64,000 nt of DNA from positions 129,089 through 193,088 of the forward strand of contig NZ_QLLY01000012.1 in NCBI RefSeq assembly GCF_003259365.1. Direction: 5' to 3'. This stretch comes from Streptomyces sp. PsTaAH-137. Lineage in GTDB: Bacteria; Actinomycetota; Actinomycetes; Streptomycetales; Streptomycetaceae. A program made the position numbers and the translations under genes. Numbering within the stretch: the first letter of the stretch is position 1; the number at the start of each line of letters is the position of its first letter. Below, in pieces: positions 1 through 8,850 of the stretch. The notes under the pieces were generated by a model that saw nothing but the letters and a program-made list of their open reading frames with translations, did not search any database and was not told the DNA's origin.

Positions 1-585
1 GCCGACCCCGAGGGGGCGGTGTGGGCCGTGCTGCTGGACTTCGACGAGCCGGACCGCTTCGTCAGCTCCTCCGCCGAAGCGTTCGCCGGCGGCCTCGCGG
101 AGACCCGCGAGGCGCTGCGCGTCATCCTGAGCACGGACCGGCCGCAGGAGGCCTCGGCCGCCTTCGACCGGCTCGGGGAGCGGCTGCGCACCCGGGACCC
201 GCGGGCCTTCGCCGAGCGCGAGAGCTGGTGGCCCCTGGTGCTCGACGACATCCACGACACCGCCGCCGCGGCCTCGTACGCGGCGTTCGAGTACGTCGAC
301 GGCATGGGCGCCAAGCAGATCGTCACCCAGTCCGGCGGCATCGCCCTGCACCCCGAGGAGCGGCTGTGGAACACGCTGCGCGCGGCCGGTGTCGAGCCGG
401 ACCAGGTCCTGCGCATCCACACCGATCTGGCCCCCTGCTTCCTGCCCGGCCACTACTGCTCCCTGTGGATGGCGCAGACGTTCCCGGACGCGCAGCTGAC
501 GCACCACTTCCCCTACGGCGAATCGGCCGCCTCCCGCGCCGAGGGCATCCGGCTGCTCGGCGAGACCGCGGAGGCGGGCCGGTGA
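1..585 (+). CDS. SUKH-4-like plus nucleic-acid-deaminase-like protein (5' truncated by window edge)
   Basis: The frame is open from base 1, so the start lies upstream. The N-terminal part visible (WAVLLDFDEPDRFVSS...FAGGLA...ESWWPLVLDDI) matches the C-terminal end of the SUKH-4-type region in the 6450-8843 protein: both have F-V-x-S, F-A-x2-L-A and W-W spacing. It is followed by a deaminase-like domain with an HPE motif (codons at 349-357) and a C-x6-C zinc-ligand pair inside PCFLPGHYC (436-459). HxE plus a Cys pair is the catalytic signature of the deaminase fold used in bacterial polymorphic toxins. The substrate is unknown. The stop overlaps the next start (GTGA), so the two genes are translationally coupled. 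The family call is by motif, not by search. Confidence 0.7.
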   Translation, partial: ADPEGAVWAVLLDFDEPDRFVSSSAEAFAGGLAETREALRVILSTDRPQEASAAFDRLGERLRTRDPRAFAERESWWPLVLDDIHDTAAAASYAAFEYVDGMGAKQIVTQSGGIALHPEERLWNTLRAAGVEPDQVLRIHTDLAPCFLPGHYCSLWMAQTFPDAQLTHHFPYGESAASRAEGIRLLGETAEAGR

Positions 586-2369
586 GCCCGGCGCCCGCGC
601 TCGACGAGCCGCCCGACCTCACCGCCTGGCCGCCGCGCGACGGGGTGAGCGCGGCCCACGGTCCCGCGCTGCTCGACTGGGCGGCCGACGCGTCCGCCGA
701 CCGGGCCCGGCTCTGCCTGCTCCGCGGGGCCCGCGGCAGCGGCAAGAGCCATCTGCTGACCTGGTTCCTGCTCGGCCCGACCGACCGGCCCCGCACCACC
801 CCGCACGCCACGGTCCCGGCCGCCGGGCTGTTCACCGACGCCTTCGCCTGGGAGCTGGGCAGGCAGCTCGGCTACGGCCCGCTCGCCCCGGACCGGCTCC
901 TCGACCGCCTCACCGCCGATCAGCGCCCGCTGCTGCTCCTCGTACCGGACCTGCACCTGGCGGGCCGCGGCCCCGCCGACCTGCTGCCCGCACAACCGTC
1001 CACGCTGGTCCGGGAGTTGCTTCTGCCGCTCCTGCGCCTGCCGCGGACGCGGGCCGTCGTGGAGGTCGGCGACACGGACCTCCTCGACGCCTGGCCGGGC
1101 GCGGAGTCCATCGACGTCGGCGCCGCACCGCACGCCGGATACGTGCCACCGGCCGGAGCCCGCGGCACGCAGGACCTCACCGCGCTGGTCCCGCGCAGCG
1201 ACGACGGACGCCCGCGCTGGGACCTGGCCCCCGCGTCCGCCCGCGAACACGCCCTGGACCAGGCGCTGTTGTCACCGGACACGCGCCGCACCGTCCGCGA
1301 GCTGCTCACCGACCCGGGGTTCCTCGTGCACGGTTCCGCCGTGTCCGTCGCGGCCTGTCTGGCCGACGAGCGGATCCCCACCCCGCCCGGTCTGCGGCAG
1401 GTCTGGCGGGCGGCGGCCCCGCAGCTGTCGGACCCCCGGCTCGGCACCGTCGAGCGCGCCGCCCTCCTCCACACGGCCGCCCTGGGAGCGAGCCCCGCCC
1501 TCGCGCGCTACCTGCTCCCTCTCGCCGAGCAGCACCCGTTCACCGCCGTCTGGGCCCGCCCGGACGCGCCCCGCACCGCCCTGACGCCGGCGCCCGACGG
1601 CATGGGGCGGCTCCTCGCCGCCGATCCGCTGGGCGCGCTCGCCCCCCTCGATCCGGCGACCGGCGCCGACACCGCCGCCGTCGCGGCGCCGAGAGGCGTG
1701 CGCCCGGACGGCATCGCCGTACGCCGTGACGGGTCGATGCTCCTCCTCACCGACACCGGCGCCCTCCAGCCCGTGACCTCCTCGCCGGAGGGCACGGCCG
1801 CCGTGGTCCTCGGCCACATCGCCGCCCATCACGGTCACCTGACGCTCCGTCACCCGGAGCTGCGCCCCACGGCCCTCGGCCAGTGCCCCGTCAGCGGCAC
1901 CACGGTCCTCGGCGACGAGCAGGGCGGCGTGCACCTCTGGGCGCTGGACACCTACCACCCCAACCCGCGCTCGCAGCTCCTGCACACGGCCCCGGTCACC
2001 GCCGTGGCCTGCCTGACGCCCCCCGACGACCGGGACACCCTCGTGATGAGCGCGGCCCTGGACGGCACGGTCCGCCTCTGGGCGGCCTCCGCCGACCCGC
2101 TCCCCGAGCCCGTCGAGGCGCGCCCGGCCTTCGTCACCGCGATGGCGGCCGCGCACAGCACCCACGGCCCGGTGCTCGCCGTCGCCTGGGACGACGCGCG
2201 GGTGCACCTGTGGCACCTCCGCACCGGCCGCGTCCACGCCCTCCCCCTCATCGCCCGCTGCCGGGCCCTCGCCCTCTCCCCCGAGCTGCACCTGACGATC
2301 GCCGGCCCCGACGGCACGTACGCACTCCGCCTCGACGGATCGCGCCTGTGGCATCAGCCCTCCGACTAG
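582..2369 (+). CDS. P-loop ATPase with C-terminal WD40-like propeller
   Basis: The GTG start overlaps the previous stop by four bases, and the frame has no better start downstream. The product is about 595 aa. Walker A is GARGSGKSH at residues 49-57, and a hydrophobic Walker-B-like strand (LLLLVPDLH) follows near residue 125. The C-terminal third has three repeats ending in VHLW/VRLW/VHLW, typical of WD40 blades. An ATPase followed by WD40 resembles STAND-type signalling ATPases. Coupling to a SUKH-4/deaminase gene suggests it works with that protein, perhaps as a sensor or regulator of toxin/immunity function, but this is inference. Confidence 0.7.
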   Translation: MSPAPALDEPPDLTAWPPRDGVSAAHGPALLDWAADASADRARLCLLRGARGSGKSHLLTWFLLGPTDRPRTTPHATVPAAGLFTDAFAWELGRQLGYGPLAPDRLLDRLTADQRPLLLLVPDLHLAGRGPADLLPAQPSTLVRELLLPLLRLPRTRAVVEVGDTDLLDAWPGAESIDVGAAPHAGYVPPAGARGTQDLTALVPRSDDGRPRWDLAPASAREHALDQALLSPDTRRTVRELLTDPGFLVHGSAVSVAACLADERIPTPPGLRQVWRAAAPQLSDPRLGTVERAALLHTAALGASPALARYLLPLAEQHPFTAVWARPDAPRTALTPAPDGMGRLLAADPLGALAPLDPATGADTAAVAAPRGVRPDGIAVRRDGSMLLLTDTGALQPVTSSPEGTAAVVLGHIAAHHGHLTLRHPELRPTALGQCPVSGTTVLGDEQGGVHLWALDTYHPNPRSQLLHTAPVTAVACLTPPDDRDTLVMSAALDGTVRLWAASADPLPEPVEARPAFVTAMAAAHSTHGPVLAVAWDDARVHLWHLRTGRVHALPLIARCRALALSPELHLTIAGPDGTYALRLDGSRLWHQPSD

Positions 2370-2447
2370 ATGCCGCGCTGTCACTCCGCCCTGCTACGTT
2401 CCCTCGAACACAGGTACAGACAAACCGAGTTCGGGGAGCAGGGCATC

Positions 2448-2888
2448 GTGGGTGCGTCAGGGTGGGAGTACTACGTCCCGTACCAGAAGGACATGGCGGC
2501 GGCGATGGAGGAGCTGCGGGCGCGGGTCTTCCGGGACGAGGACTACTACTGGTCGGGGGACCACCCGATGGACGGTGACGCCCCGGTGCCCCGCCCCGCC
2601 ACGGTCGAGGACCTGTGGGAGGACGAGGGGGTCCAGGAGCAGGGCACCCACTCGATACTCGACATGGAGCGGATCCTGCGCCCCGGCGAACGCCCCCGCG
2701 TCGGCGCGGTACGCCCGGTCCAGCCCGACGAGGCCTGCCGCCTCACCGGCACGGACATCCTCACCCGCGAGCACGTCGAGGCGATCGAGCCGCTGGTCGG
2801 CGAGGGCTGGTCCGGCCGGGTCGCGGTACTCCACGACAGCGCGGGACGGCCCAGCGAGCTGTACTTCTGGGGCATCTCGGGAGACTGA
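2448..2888 (+). CDS. Conserved hypothetical protein (WEYYVPYQ family)
   Basis: This is an acidic protein of about 146 aa. I chose the GTG at 2448 because GGGGAG lies 10 bases upstream and the residues that follow (GASGWEYYVPYQ) read like a family N terminus. An ATG further upstream at 2370 is in frame but has no ribosome binding site and abuts the previous stop. There is no signal peptide, membrane segment or known catalytic motif. I recall similar proteins in many Streptomyces but know of no function. It is the last plus-strand gene before a block of minus-strand genes and may be part of the ATPase transcription unit. Confidence 0.65.
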   Translation: MGASGWEYYVPYQKDMAAAMEELRARVFRDEDYYWSGDHPMDGDAPVPRPATVEDLWEDEGVQEQGTHSILDMERILRPGERPRVGAVRPVQPDEACRLTGTDILTREHVEAIEPLVGEGWSGRVAVLHDSAGRPSELYFWGISGD

Positions 2889-2909
2889 CCCCGTGACGAC
2901 GGGCGCCCG

Positions 2910-3422
2910 CTACTCCGCCGTCGGGCAGACCGGGGCCCGGGTGGCCAGTTTGCGGTGGGGGCCGAGGAGGTTCACGTCCCAGTACTGGCGGTCGTAGCCG
3001 ATGCCGACGGCCGTGACCTCGGGGCTCATGAGGGACGTGTAGATGTCGTTGCCCGGGTCCGGATCGGTGATCGTGTCCGCGAAGTAGCCGTCGTGGCTGT
3101 AGCCCGAGTACATGAACTCCTCGGCGTGGGCGGAGAAGAGCCCGGCGTCGGTCAGCCGGGTCCGCAGATCGCGCCCGTCGCTGCCCACCTGGGTCAGTTT
3201 TCCCTGTCCCGCCATGTCGTGGGCGTGGCCGACGGCCACCTCGGACGCCTTGTCGGACACCCGCAGCGCGGGCAGCCCGTGCGCGGCCCGCTCCTCGTTG
3301 ACCTGGCAGGTGATCCAGTCGACGTCCGGGTAGTAGGCGGCCGCCGCGGCGGGCAGCGCCGCGCCCATGGTCGCGGCCAGCACGGCCACCGAGGCCGCCG
3401 CCATCATCGTCCTGCGCTTCAC
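2910..3422 (-). CDS. Secreted CAP (SCP/PR1) domain protein
   Basis: The product is about 170 aa. It has a clear Sec signal (KRRTMMAAAS, a hydrophobic stretch, then ALPAAAAA) followed by a CAP fold: an N-terminal CQVNEERAAHGLPAL helix, a conserved AVGHAHDM helix with the CAP histidine, and a central HAEEFMYSG segment. The GTG at 3422 is preferred because a GAGAGGG ribosome site lies 7 bases upstream; longer in-frame starts add a charged leader. CAP proteins are extracellular and their roles vary (sterol/lipid binding, proteolysis). Function here is unknown. Confidence 0.75.
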   Translation of the reverse strand: MKRRTMMAAASVAVLAATMGAALPAAAAAYYPDVDWITCQVNEERAAHGLPALRVSDKASEVAVGHAHDMAGQGKLTQVGSDGRDLRTRLTDAGLFSAHAEEFMYSGYSHDGYFADTITDPDPGNDIYTSLMSPEVTAVGIGYDRQYWDVNLLGPHRKLATRAPVCPTAE

Positions 3423-3517
3423 GCCGTTCCCTCTCGTCACGCTCCGCCCCCTCGGGAGCAGTGTGCCGACGCGGAGGGACGGCGCCGGGCGCAACATGCC
3501 GGGGGCGGTCCGCGAAC

Positions 3518-4150
3518 CTACTTCCCCAGCCGCTCCGCCACCGCCGCCCGCCGGGCCAGCACCCCGTCCCGCAGCTCCTCCATCTCCCGCAGCGCGTCCC
3601 GGCGTTCGCGCTTGGCGAGCCGGTCGAGATACAGGCGGCCGTACAGATGGTCCGTCTCGTGCTGGAGGCAGCGGGCGAAATAGCCGCGGCCCTCCACCAC
3701 CAGCGGGGCGCCGTCCTTGTCCTGGCCGCGCACGACCGCGTGGTCGGCGCGGGCGACCGCCTTGTAGGGGCCCGGCACGGACAGGCAGCCCTCCATGCCC
3801 TCGACGAGTCTGCGGTCGGCGAGCGGCTCCTCGTCGAGCACCGGGTTGGCGATGGCGCCGGTGTGCCGCACGCCCCAGTCGTCCTCCATGTCGTAGACGA
3901 ACAACTGGAGGTCCACGTCGACCTGGTTGGCGGCGATGGCCGCGCCGTGCGCGACGTGGTTCGTGGCGAACATGTCGTCGATCAGGCGGTCCAGCGCGGG
4001 GGTGCCGAAGTGCTCCTGCGTGACCGGCCTGCAGCGCCGCCGCAGCACGTCCTCACCGACCACGGTGATGCGCCGCACGTCCCCCCGCTCGACCTCCGGC
4101 AGCAGCCGCTCTGCATTCATCACCGTCAACCCCTGCTTCCGGTACGTCAT
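3518..4150 (-). CDS. def: Peptide deformylase
   Basis: Removes the formyl group from nascent N-terminal methionine. All three family motifs are present: GAAIAANQ (motif 1, GxGxAAxQ, first G shifted), EGCLS (motif 2, metal-ligand Cys) and QHETDH (motif 3, HExxH-type metal ligands and catalytic Glu). Length is about 210 aa, normal for the family. The ATG at 4150 (MTYRKQ) and the ATG at 4120 (MNAERL) are both plausible; the shorter form has a GGGG-rich site in the right place. Streptomyces genomes usually carry several deformylases, so this may be a secondary copy. Confidence 0.88.
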   Translation of the reverse strand: MTYRKQGLTVMNAERLLPEVERGDVRRITVVGEDVLRRRCRPVTQEHFGTPALDRLIDDMFATNHVAHGAAIAANQVDVDLQLFVYDMEDDWGVRHTGAIANPVLDEEPLADRRLVEGMEGCLSVPGPYKAVARADHAVVRGQDKDGAPLVVEGRGYFARCLQHETDHLYGRLYLDRLAKRERRDALREMEELRDGVLARRAAVAERLGK

Positions 4151-4209
4151 TCGGCCGAATCCTCGCTCGGCAACGTAGCAGGGGCGCGGGAAACCTGCCG
4201 GGCAGGCGG

Positions 4210-5148
4210 CTACTCGGACTCGGCCGGCGCCCGCCCGGTCAGCGCGGCCAGCGAACTCCGTACGTGGTCCATGTGGGCCCGCATCTCGTCCCGGACCTCG
4301 TCGTGCTCGCGCAGCACCCCGTCGGTCTCGCGCCCGATCCGCTCGGCCCGCGCCCGCGCCTGCGCGACCAGCTCGGCGCCGGATGCCTCGGCGTCCTCCT
4401 GCCGGTGCCGCGCCGCCTCCTCGGCCTCGGCGAGGTCCCGCTTGGCCTCGGAGAGCCGCGCCTCGGCCTGGGCGACGGCGGCGGCCTCCCACTCGTCCGC
4501 CTCGGACGTGCGCCGGGCGCCCTCCCGCTCCAGCGCGTCGATCCGCTCGGCCTGCTCGGCGGCCTGGTCTTCGAGGACCGCCTCGCAGCGGCGCCGCATC
4601 TCGCGCAGCGCCTCCAGCGCCTCGCTCCGCGTCTCCTTCACCTCACGGCGGGCGGCGATCCTGACCTCGTCGGCGGTGGCCCGCGTCGCGGCCTCCCGCG
4701 CCCGGGCCCGCTCCTCCGCCTCGCCGCGCACCTCGTCGGCGTATGCCTGCGCGGCGTCCCGCAGCTCGCCGCCCGCCCGCTCGGCGTCCTCGGTGGCGCT
4801 CTGCGCGTCGCTCCGCCCGGTGTGCCGGACAGCGGCGGTCTCCTCCTCGACCAGCTCCAGGAGGTACTGGGCACGCTTGCCCAGCGAGGCGTACGTCTGC
4901 GGGGCGAGCCGCTCGACGGCCGCGCGCAGCCGCTCGGCCTCCGCCTCCATCTCCTTGTGCAGGACGGTCAGCCGCGCGGCCCGCTCCCAGGCCTCGTCGC
5001 GCTCCTGGGACAGTCCGGCGGCGAAAGTCTCCACCTGCTCGGGGCGGTATCCGCGCACGCCGCGGCCCCGCGTGACCACGAAGCCGAACGCCGACGCCCC
5101 GGACGCCGACGCACCCGTACCCGCACCGCCAGGACTCACAGGGCTCAT
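4210..5148 (-). CDS. DivIVA-like coiled-coil protein ('cellulose-binding protein' family)
   Basis: The product is about 312 aa and almost entirely charged heptad coiled coil (E/A/R rich) after a short flexible N terminus. Residues 20-45 (GFVVTRGRGVRGYRPEQVETF) resemble the DivIVA N-terminal membrane-targeting segment. The ATG at 5148 follows a GGGGAG site; an upstream in-frame start at 5232 lacks one. In Streptomyces, proteins of this layout are often annotated as cellulose-binding or as polarisome-associated coiled coils. A role in tip growth or cytoskeletal scaffolding is plausible but unproven. Confidence 0.65.
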   Translation of the reverse strand: MSPVSPGGAGTGASASGASAFGFVVTRGRGVRGYRPEQVETFAAGLSQERDEAWERAARLTVLHKEMEAEAERLRAAVERLAPQTYASLGKRAQYLLELVEEETAAVRHTGRSDAQSATEDAERAGGELRDAAQAYADEVRGEAEERARAREAATRATADEVRIAARREVKETRSEALEALREMRRRCEAVLEDQAAEQAERIDALEREGARRTSEADEWEAAAVAQAEARLSEAKRDLAEAEEAARHRQEDAEASGAELVAQARARAERIGRETDGVLREHDEVRDEMRAHMDHVRSSLAALTGRAPAESE

Positions 5149-5307
5149 TCCGGTCTCCCCTTCTCCACACCGAACCGACACAGCGACACAGCGACCGACC
5201 GACGCACGGCGTTCCGCGTGATTGGCGCACATCCTTATGGATCAAGCGGAAGCGCTCATAACGCGACACACGTCACACACCGCATGACCTACTCGCTCAA
5301 GGATGCG

Positions 5308-6369
5308 TCAATTGCTGCCGAAAGTCGGAATCGTCGTGTCGGCCCGGAGCGCCGAGAAGAGCGCGGCGGCCTCGGACTCGTTCCACTCGACGACGTCGCC
5401 GACCCCGGGAACGTAGGGCTCGGTCGCGATCGGGACGGTCGTCGTGGACCCGTCGCCGTGTGAGATGTCATCCATTTCGAGGCCCAGCTTGCCGAGGTTC
5501 AGCAGGCCCGCGTCCCGGTCGACGGTGAGCGCGTCCAGCGAGGCGTTCAGGAACGGCAGCAGCTTCCACGGGGCCAGCAGCGTGCCGGGGCTCAGCGCCT
5601 TGTCCGCGATCGCCGAGATCAGCTGCCGCTGCGCCTGGACGCGGCCCAGGTCACCGTTGGCGTAGCTGTGCCGGTCGCGGGCGTAGGCCAGGGCCTGGGT
5701 GCCGTTCATCGTCTGGCAGCCCGCCTTGAAGTCGGCTCCCGAGTACGAGTCGCTGAGATCCTTCGGCACGCAGACCTCGACGCCGCCCAGTGCGTCCACG
5801 ACGTCCACGAACCCGGCGAAGTTCACCTCGGCGTAGTGGTCGAGGCGCAGCCCCGTCGCCTGCTCGACCGTGCGCGTCAGCAGCTCCGGGCCGCCGAGCG
5901 CGAACGCCGCGTTGATCTTGTTCTTGCCGTGGCCCGGGATGCTCACGTAGCTGTCGCGCGGAATGGACACCAGATACGGGCCGCTCGCACCGTAGTGCAG
6001 CACGATGACGGTGTCCGTCTCGTCGCCGGAGTCGGAGCCGACGTGCAGCTCCTTCTGCTGCTCCTTGGTGAGGTTCTTACGGGTGTCGGAGCCGACGAGC
6101 AGCCAGTTCGTGCCCTTGCCCGCCGACGGCCGCCCGCTGTAGTCGCCCAGGGCGTCCGTCCGCTGGATCTGCCCGACCGCCCAGATCCCCACGCCGACCG
6201 CGTACGCGACGACGACCACGAGCACCACGAGCAGCGTCAGCAGGATCCGCCGGAGCGCGCTGCGGCGTCCGCCGCCCTTCCGCCCGCGCCCCCGCCGTCC
6301 CGCCCGGTACACCGTGGTGCTGCTCGCGGGCGGCAACGGGTGCTCCGGCGGGTCTGGCGGCGTCGTCAT
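5308..6369 (-). CDS. LytR-CpsA-Psr (LCP) family protein
   Basis: The product is about 353 aa. A basic cytoplasmic tail (RRGRGRKGGGRR) precedes one transmembrane helix (ILLTLLVVLVVVVAYAVGV), then an extracellular LCP domain. Family residues are visible: LLVGSDTR, TDTVIVLH, SIPRDSYV (catalytic/pyrophosphate-binding Arg) and YARDRHSYANGDLGR (RxRD...GDxGR motif). LCP proteins transfer undecaprenyl-linked teichoic or other glycopolymers to peptidoglycan. The start is the ATG before TTPPDPPEH; only a weak AGG ribosome site is visible. Confidence 0.88.
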   Translation of the reverse strand: MTTPPDPPEHPLPPASSTTVYRAGRRGRGRKGGGRRSALRRILLTLLVVLVVVVAYAVGVGIWAVGQIQRTDALGDYSGRPSAGKGTNWLLVGSDTRKNLTKEQQKELHVGSDSGDETDTVIVLHYGASGPYLVSIPRDSYVSIPGHGKNKINAAFALGGPELLTRTVEQATGLRLDHYAEVNFAGFVDVVDALGGVEVCVPKDLSDSYSGADFKAGCQTMNGTQALAYARDRHSYANGDLGRVQAQRQLISAIADKALSPGTLLAPWKLLPFLNASLDALTVDRDAGLLNLGKLGLEMDDISHGDGSTTTVPIATEPYVPGVGDVVEWNESEAAALFSALRADTTIPTFGSN

Positions 6370-6449
6370 GGAACGAACCTGACACACCACCAGAAAAGCC
6401 GCAGGGCGACACACCCTTACGGTGCATCGCCCCACGGCGCACGGGCCCG

Positions 6450-8843
6450 CTACAGCAGCCCGTCCCACATCTGCTCGAGCAGCACCGACCACCAGGTCTC
6501 GGGCGAGCCGAGGGCGGCCGGGTCCAGCGCGCTCAGCTGGGCCTGGAAGTCGACGGTCCAGCGGCCCGCCTGCTCCGGGTTGAGTCCGTAGCGCAGCCGC
6601 CACATCCGGCCGAGCAGCGCCAGGGACCGGGCGAACTCCGGCAGCCCGCTGTTCACGAACTGCGGCGGCACGGGCGCCCCACCGGCGCCTGCCTCGACCG
6701 GCACGGCCACGATGTTCGCCGTCCCGTACTGCACGCACAGCGCCTTGCCGAAGTCGGAGCCCATGACGAGGTACGAGCCCGCGTCCGGCGCCGGCTGCAC
6801 CCCGCGCTCCTGCGCCAGCTCGGCCAGCGTCGGCACCGGGCGGCCCGGCTGGGCCTGCGCCCAGAAGAACGGCCCGAAGTCGGCGGGCAGCCCCGCGACG
6901 ACGAGGGTGTGCGCGACGACGTCGGGGACGCCCTGCCGCGACACCGCCCGCTGGTCGAACCGGAACACTCCGGGACCGAAGGCCGCCGCCAGTTCCTGCG
7001 CGATGCCCTCCGGCGGGACCGGGGGCGCGGGCTGCGCGGGCGGCAGCGGCGCCCGGACCGGCGCCGGACGCGCCGGGCCGTCGGCGACCTGGTGCAACTC
7101 GCCCTGGTGCGCGATCAGTTGCTGCATGCCCTGCTGGCGCGAGGCGTGATCGGTGCCGTACGGCGCGATCGACGTGATCCGGGCCTGCGGCCACTGCTCC
7201 TGGATCATGCGGGAGCAGTAGGCGCCGGGCAGCGCGCACGACTCCAGCTCCGTGTGCAGTTCCAGGACCTGGTCCGGCGGGATGTTCATGCCGCGCAGCT
7301 CGTGGAAGATCTGCCACTCCGGGTGCGGCACACCGGGCGCCGAGCGGCGGATGAGCTGCTGCTCGGAGCCGTCGGGCGCGCGGTAGCGCAGCACCGCCTG
7401 ATAGCCCGGGCCCACGGTCGGCGGACCGGACGGGCGGGCGGCGGCGGGCGGCGTCTGCGGATACCCGTACGCGGGCGGCGGCCCACCGGGGATCTGCTGC
7501 GCCGCGACCGGCGGCGGCATCGCACCGGGCGGGGGCGGCTGCATCCCGGCGGGCGGGCCCTGCGGGCCGGGACCCGAGAGCATCGTCGCCGCGTGGTGCA
7601 CCGCGTCACCGCCGGGCGGCGGACCGGGCGGCGGCGGAGTGCCGGGACCCGCGGACGGGCCGGGAGCACCGGCCGCGCCGGGAGCCCCGGGCGGGCCCGG
7701 CGGCAGCGGCGCGCCGGGCGGACCGGGCGGCGGCGGGGTGCCGGGCGCGCCGGGGCCCGCGAGGGGCGGGCCGGAGAGCATGGTCGCGGCGTGGTGCACC
7801 CCGGCGCCGGGCGGCGGGGGCTGGTTGGCGGCAGGGGGCTCCGGCGGCCCGACGGGACCACCGGGGCCGGGCGCGGCCACCATCTGCGTCGGCACGTAAC
7901 CGCCACCGGGCACACCCGGGCTGCCGGGCGGCGGCGGAGTCTGCGCGCCACCGCCGCGCGGCGGCTGCGCCTTGCTGGTCGCGGCGTTCGCGATGTCCTC
8001 CGCGTCGGGCGCGAGCGGCCGCCCGGAGGCGTCCCGGCCCGCGGCGGGCGCGGAGTTCTGCGGATACCCGTACGCGGGCACGGCGCCGGGCGGCGGCGTC
8101 ATCGGCACGGCGGTCCCCGGCACCGGCGGCGGCAACGGCGCACCGGCGGGACCCGCGCCGGGAGGCGGCGGCGGTGAACCCACGGGCGGGGGCGGCGGAG
8201 GCGGCAGCGGAGCGCCGCCCGGCACCGGATCGGGCTTCGCGTCCTCGACCGGCGGCGGCGAGAACACCGTGTCGGGCAGCGGGACCAGACGGTCCTCCTC
8301 GTCCCCCACCCCGTTGGTGTCCGTACCGGCCCACGGCGTCGCGTCGGCGGGTACCGGCGCGGGCGGCGGGGGCGGCGGAGGGGGCGGGGCGGACACGGAG
8401 GCCGGAATCGCGTCCTGCGGCTCGGCGTCCTCGGCCCGCTCCGGTGCGGACGCGTCGCCCCCGGCGATCCCCAGCTTGTCCGCCGCCTCCTGGAGCCACT
8501 CCGGCGGCGACAGCAGGAACGACGTCTGATTGAGGTCCACGCGCTCCGGCGGCCGCGGCGCCGCGGGCCCCGCCGACGCCTCCGGCAGCCCGTACTCCTC
8601 CTCGTACCGCCGGATCACCTCGCCCACGGGCAGCGCGGGCCACAGCGTCGCCTCGGCGGAGTCCCGCGCGATCACCAGGCGCTGGCTGCCGCCGCCGGAG
8701 ACGACGCCGCCCTCGCGGTCCTCGGCCCACACCACGAACCCCAGCTCGAACTCCCGTACGCGCACCTCACGGTGCTGGTACGCGGGCACGTCGCCGTTGA
8801 TCCACTCCTCGGCGCGCTCCTGCGCCTGTGCGAACGTCACCAT
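6450..8843 (-). CDS. Imm35/YrhB - Pro/Gly linker - deaminase-like - SUKH-4 protein
   Basis: The product is about 797 aa. Residues 1-85 (FAQAQERAEEWIN...VIRRYEEEYG) look like the YrhB/Imm35 immunity fold. Residues about 90-480 are a low-complexity Pro/Gly linker in which VHHAATMLSGP and PAYGYPQ each occur twice. A deaminase-like domain starts near 481 with HPE (His507, Glu509) and CALPGAYC (Cys536, Cys543). A SUKH-4-like domain occupies about 610-797, including FVNSGLPEFARSLA and ETWWSVLL. The ATG at 8843 follows GAGGG. The gene lies 7 bases after the WHH-SUKH gene, so they are one operon. Domain calls are by motif recognition. Confidence 0.72.
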   Translation of the reverse strand: MVTFAQAQERAEEWINGDVPAYQHREVRVREFELGFVVWAEDREGGVVSGGGSQRLVIARDSAEATLWPALPVGEVIRRYEEEYGLPEASAGPAAPRPPERVDLNQTSFLLSPPEWLQEAADKLGIAGGDASAPERAEDAEPQDAIPASVSAPPPPPPPPPAPVPADATPWAGTDTNGVGDEEDRLVPLPDTVFSPPPVEDAKPDPVPGGAPLPPPPPPPVGSPPPPPGAGPAGAPLPPPVPGTAVPMTPPPGAVPAYGYPQNSAPAAGRDASGRPLAPDAEDIANAATSKAQPPRGGGAQTPPPPGSPGVPGGGYVPTQMVAAPGPGGPVGPPEPPAANQPPPPGAGVHHAATMLSGPPLAGPGAPGTPPPPGPPGAPLPPGPPGAPGAAGAPGPSAGPGTPPPPGPPPGGDAVHHAATMLSGPGPQGPPAGMQPPPPGAMPPPVAAQQIPGGPPPAYGYPQTPPAAARPSGPPTVGPGYQAVLRYRAPDGSEQQLIRRSAPGVPHPEWQIFHELRGMNIPPDQVLELHTELESCALPGAYCSRMIQEQWPQARITSIAPYGTDHASRQQGMQQLIAHQGELHQVADGPARPAPVRAPLPPAQPAPPVPPEGIAQELAAAFGPGVFRFDQRAVSRQGVPDVVAHTLVVAGLPADFGPFFWAQAQPGRPVPTLAELAQERGVQPAPDAGSYLVMGSDFGKALCVQYGTANIVAVPVEAGAGGAPVPPQFVNSGLPEFARSLALLGRMWRLRYGLNPEQAGRWTVDFQAQLSALDPAALGSPETWWSVLLEQMWDGLL

Positions 8844-8850
8844 CGGACCC

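Noticed and set aside
3461-5221. 586-codon plus-strand frame opposite the deformylase and coiled-coil genes
   Set aside because: Covers two well-supported minus-strand genes and is Ser/Arg low-complexity.
6909-8177. 422-codon plus-strand frame opposite the Pro/Gly linker
   Set aside because: Arg/Gly low-complexity mirror of the linker; no start site and no motif.
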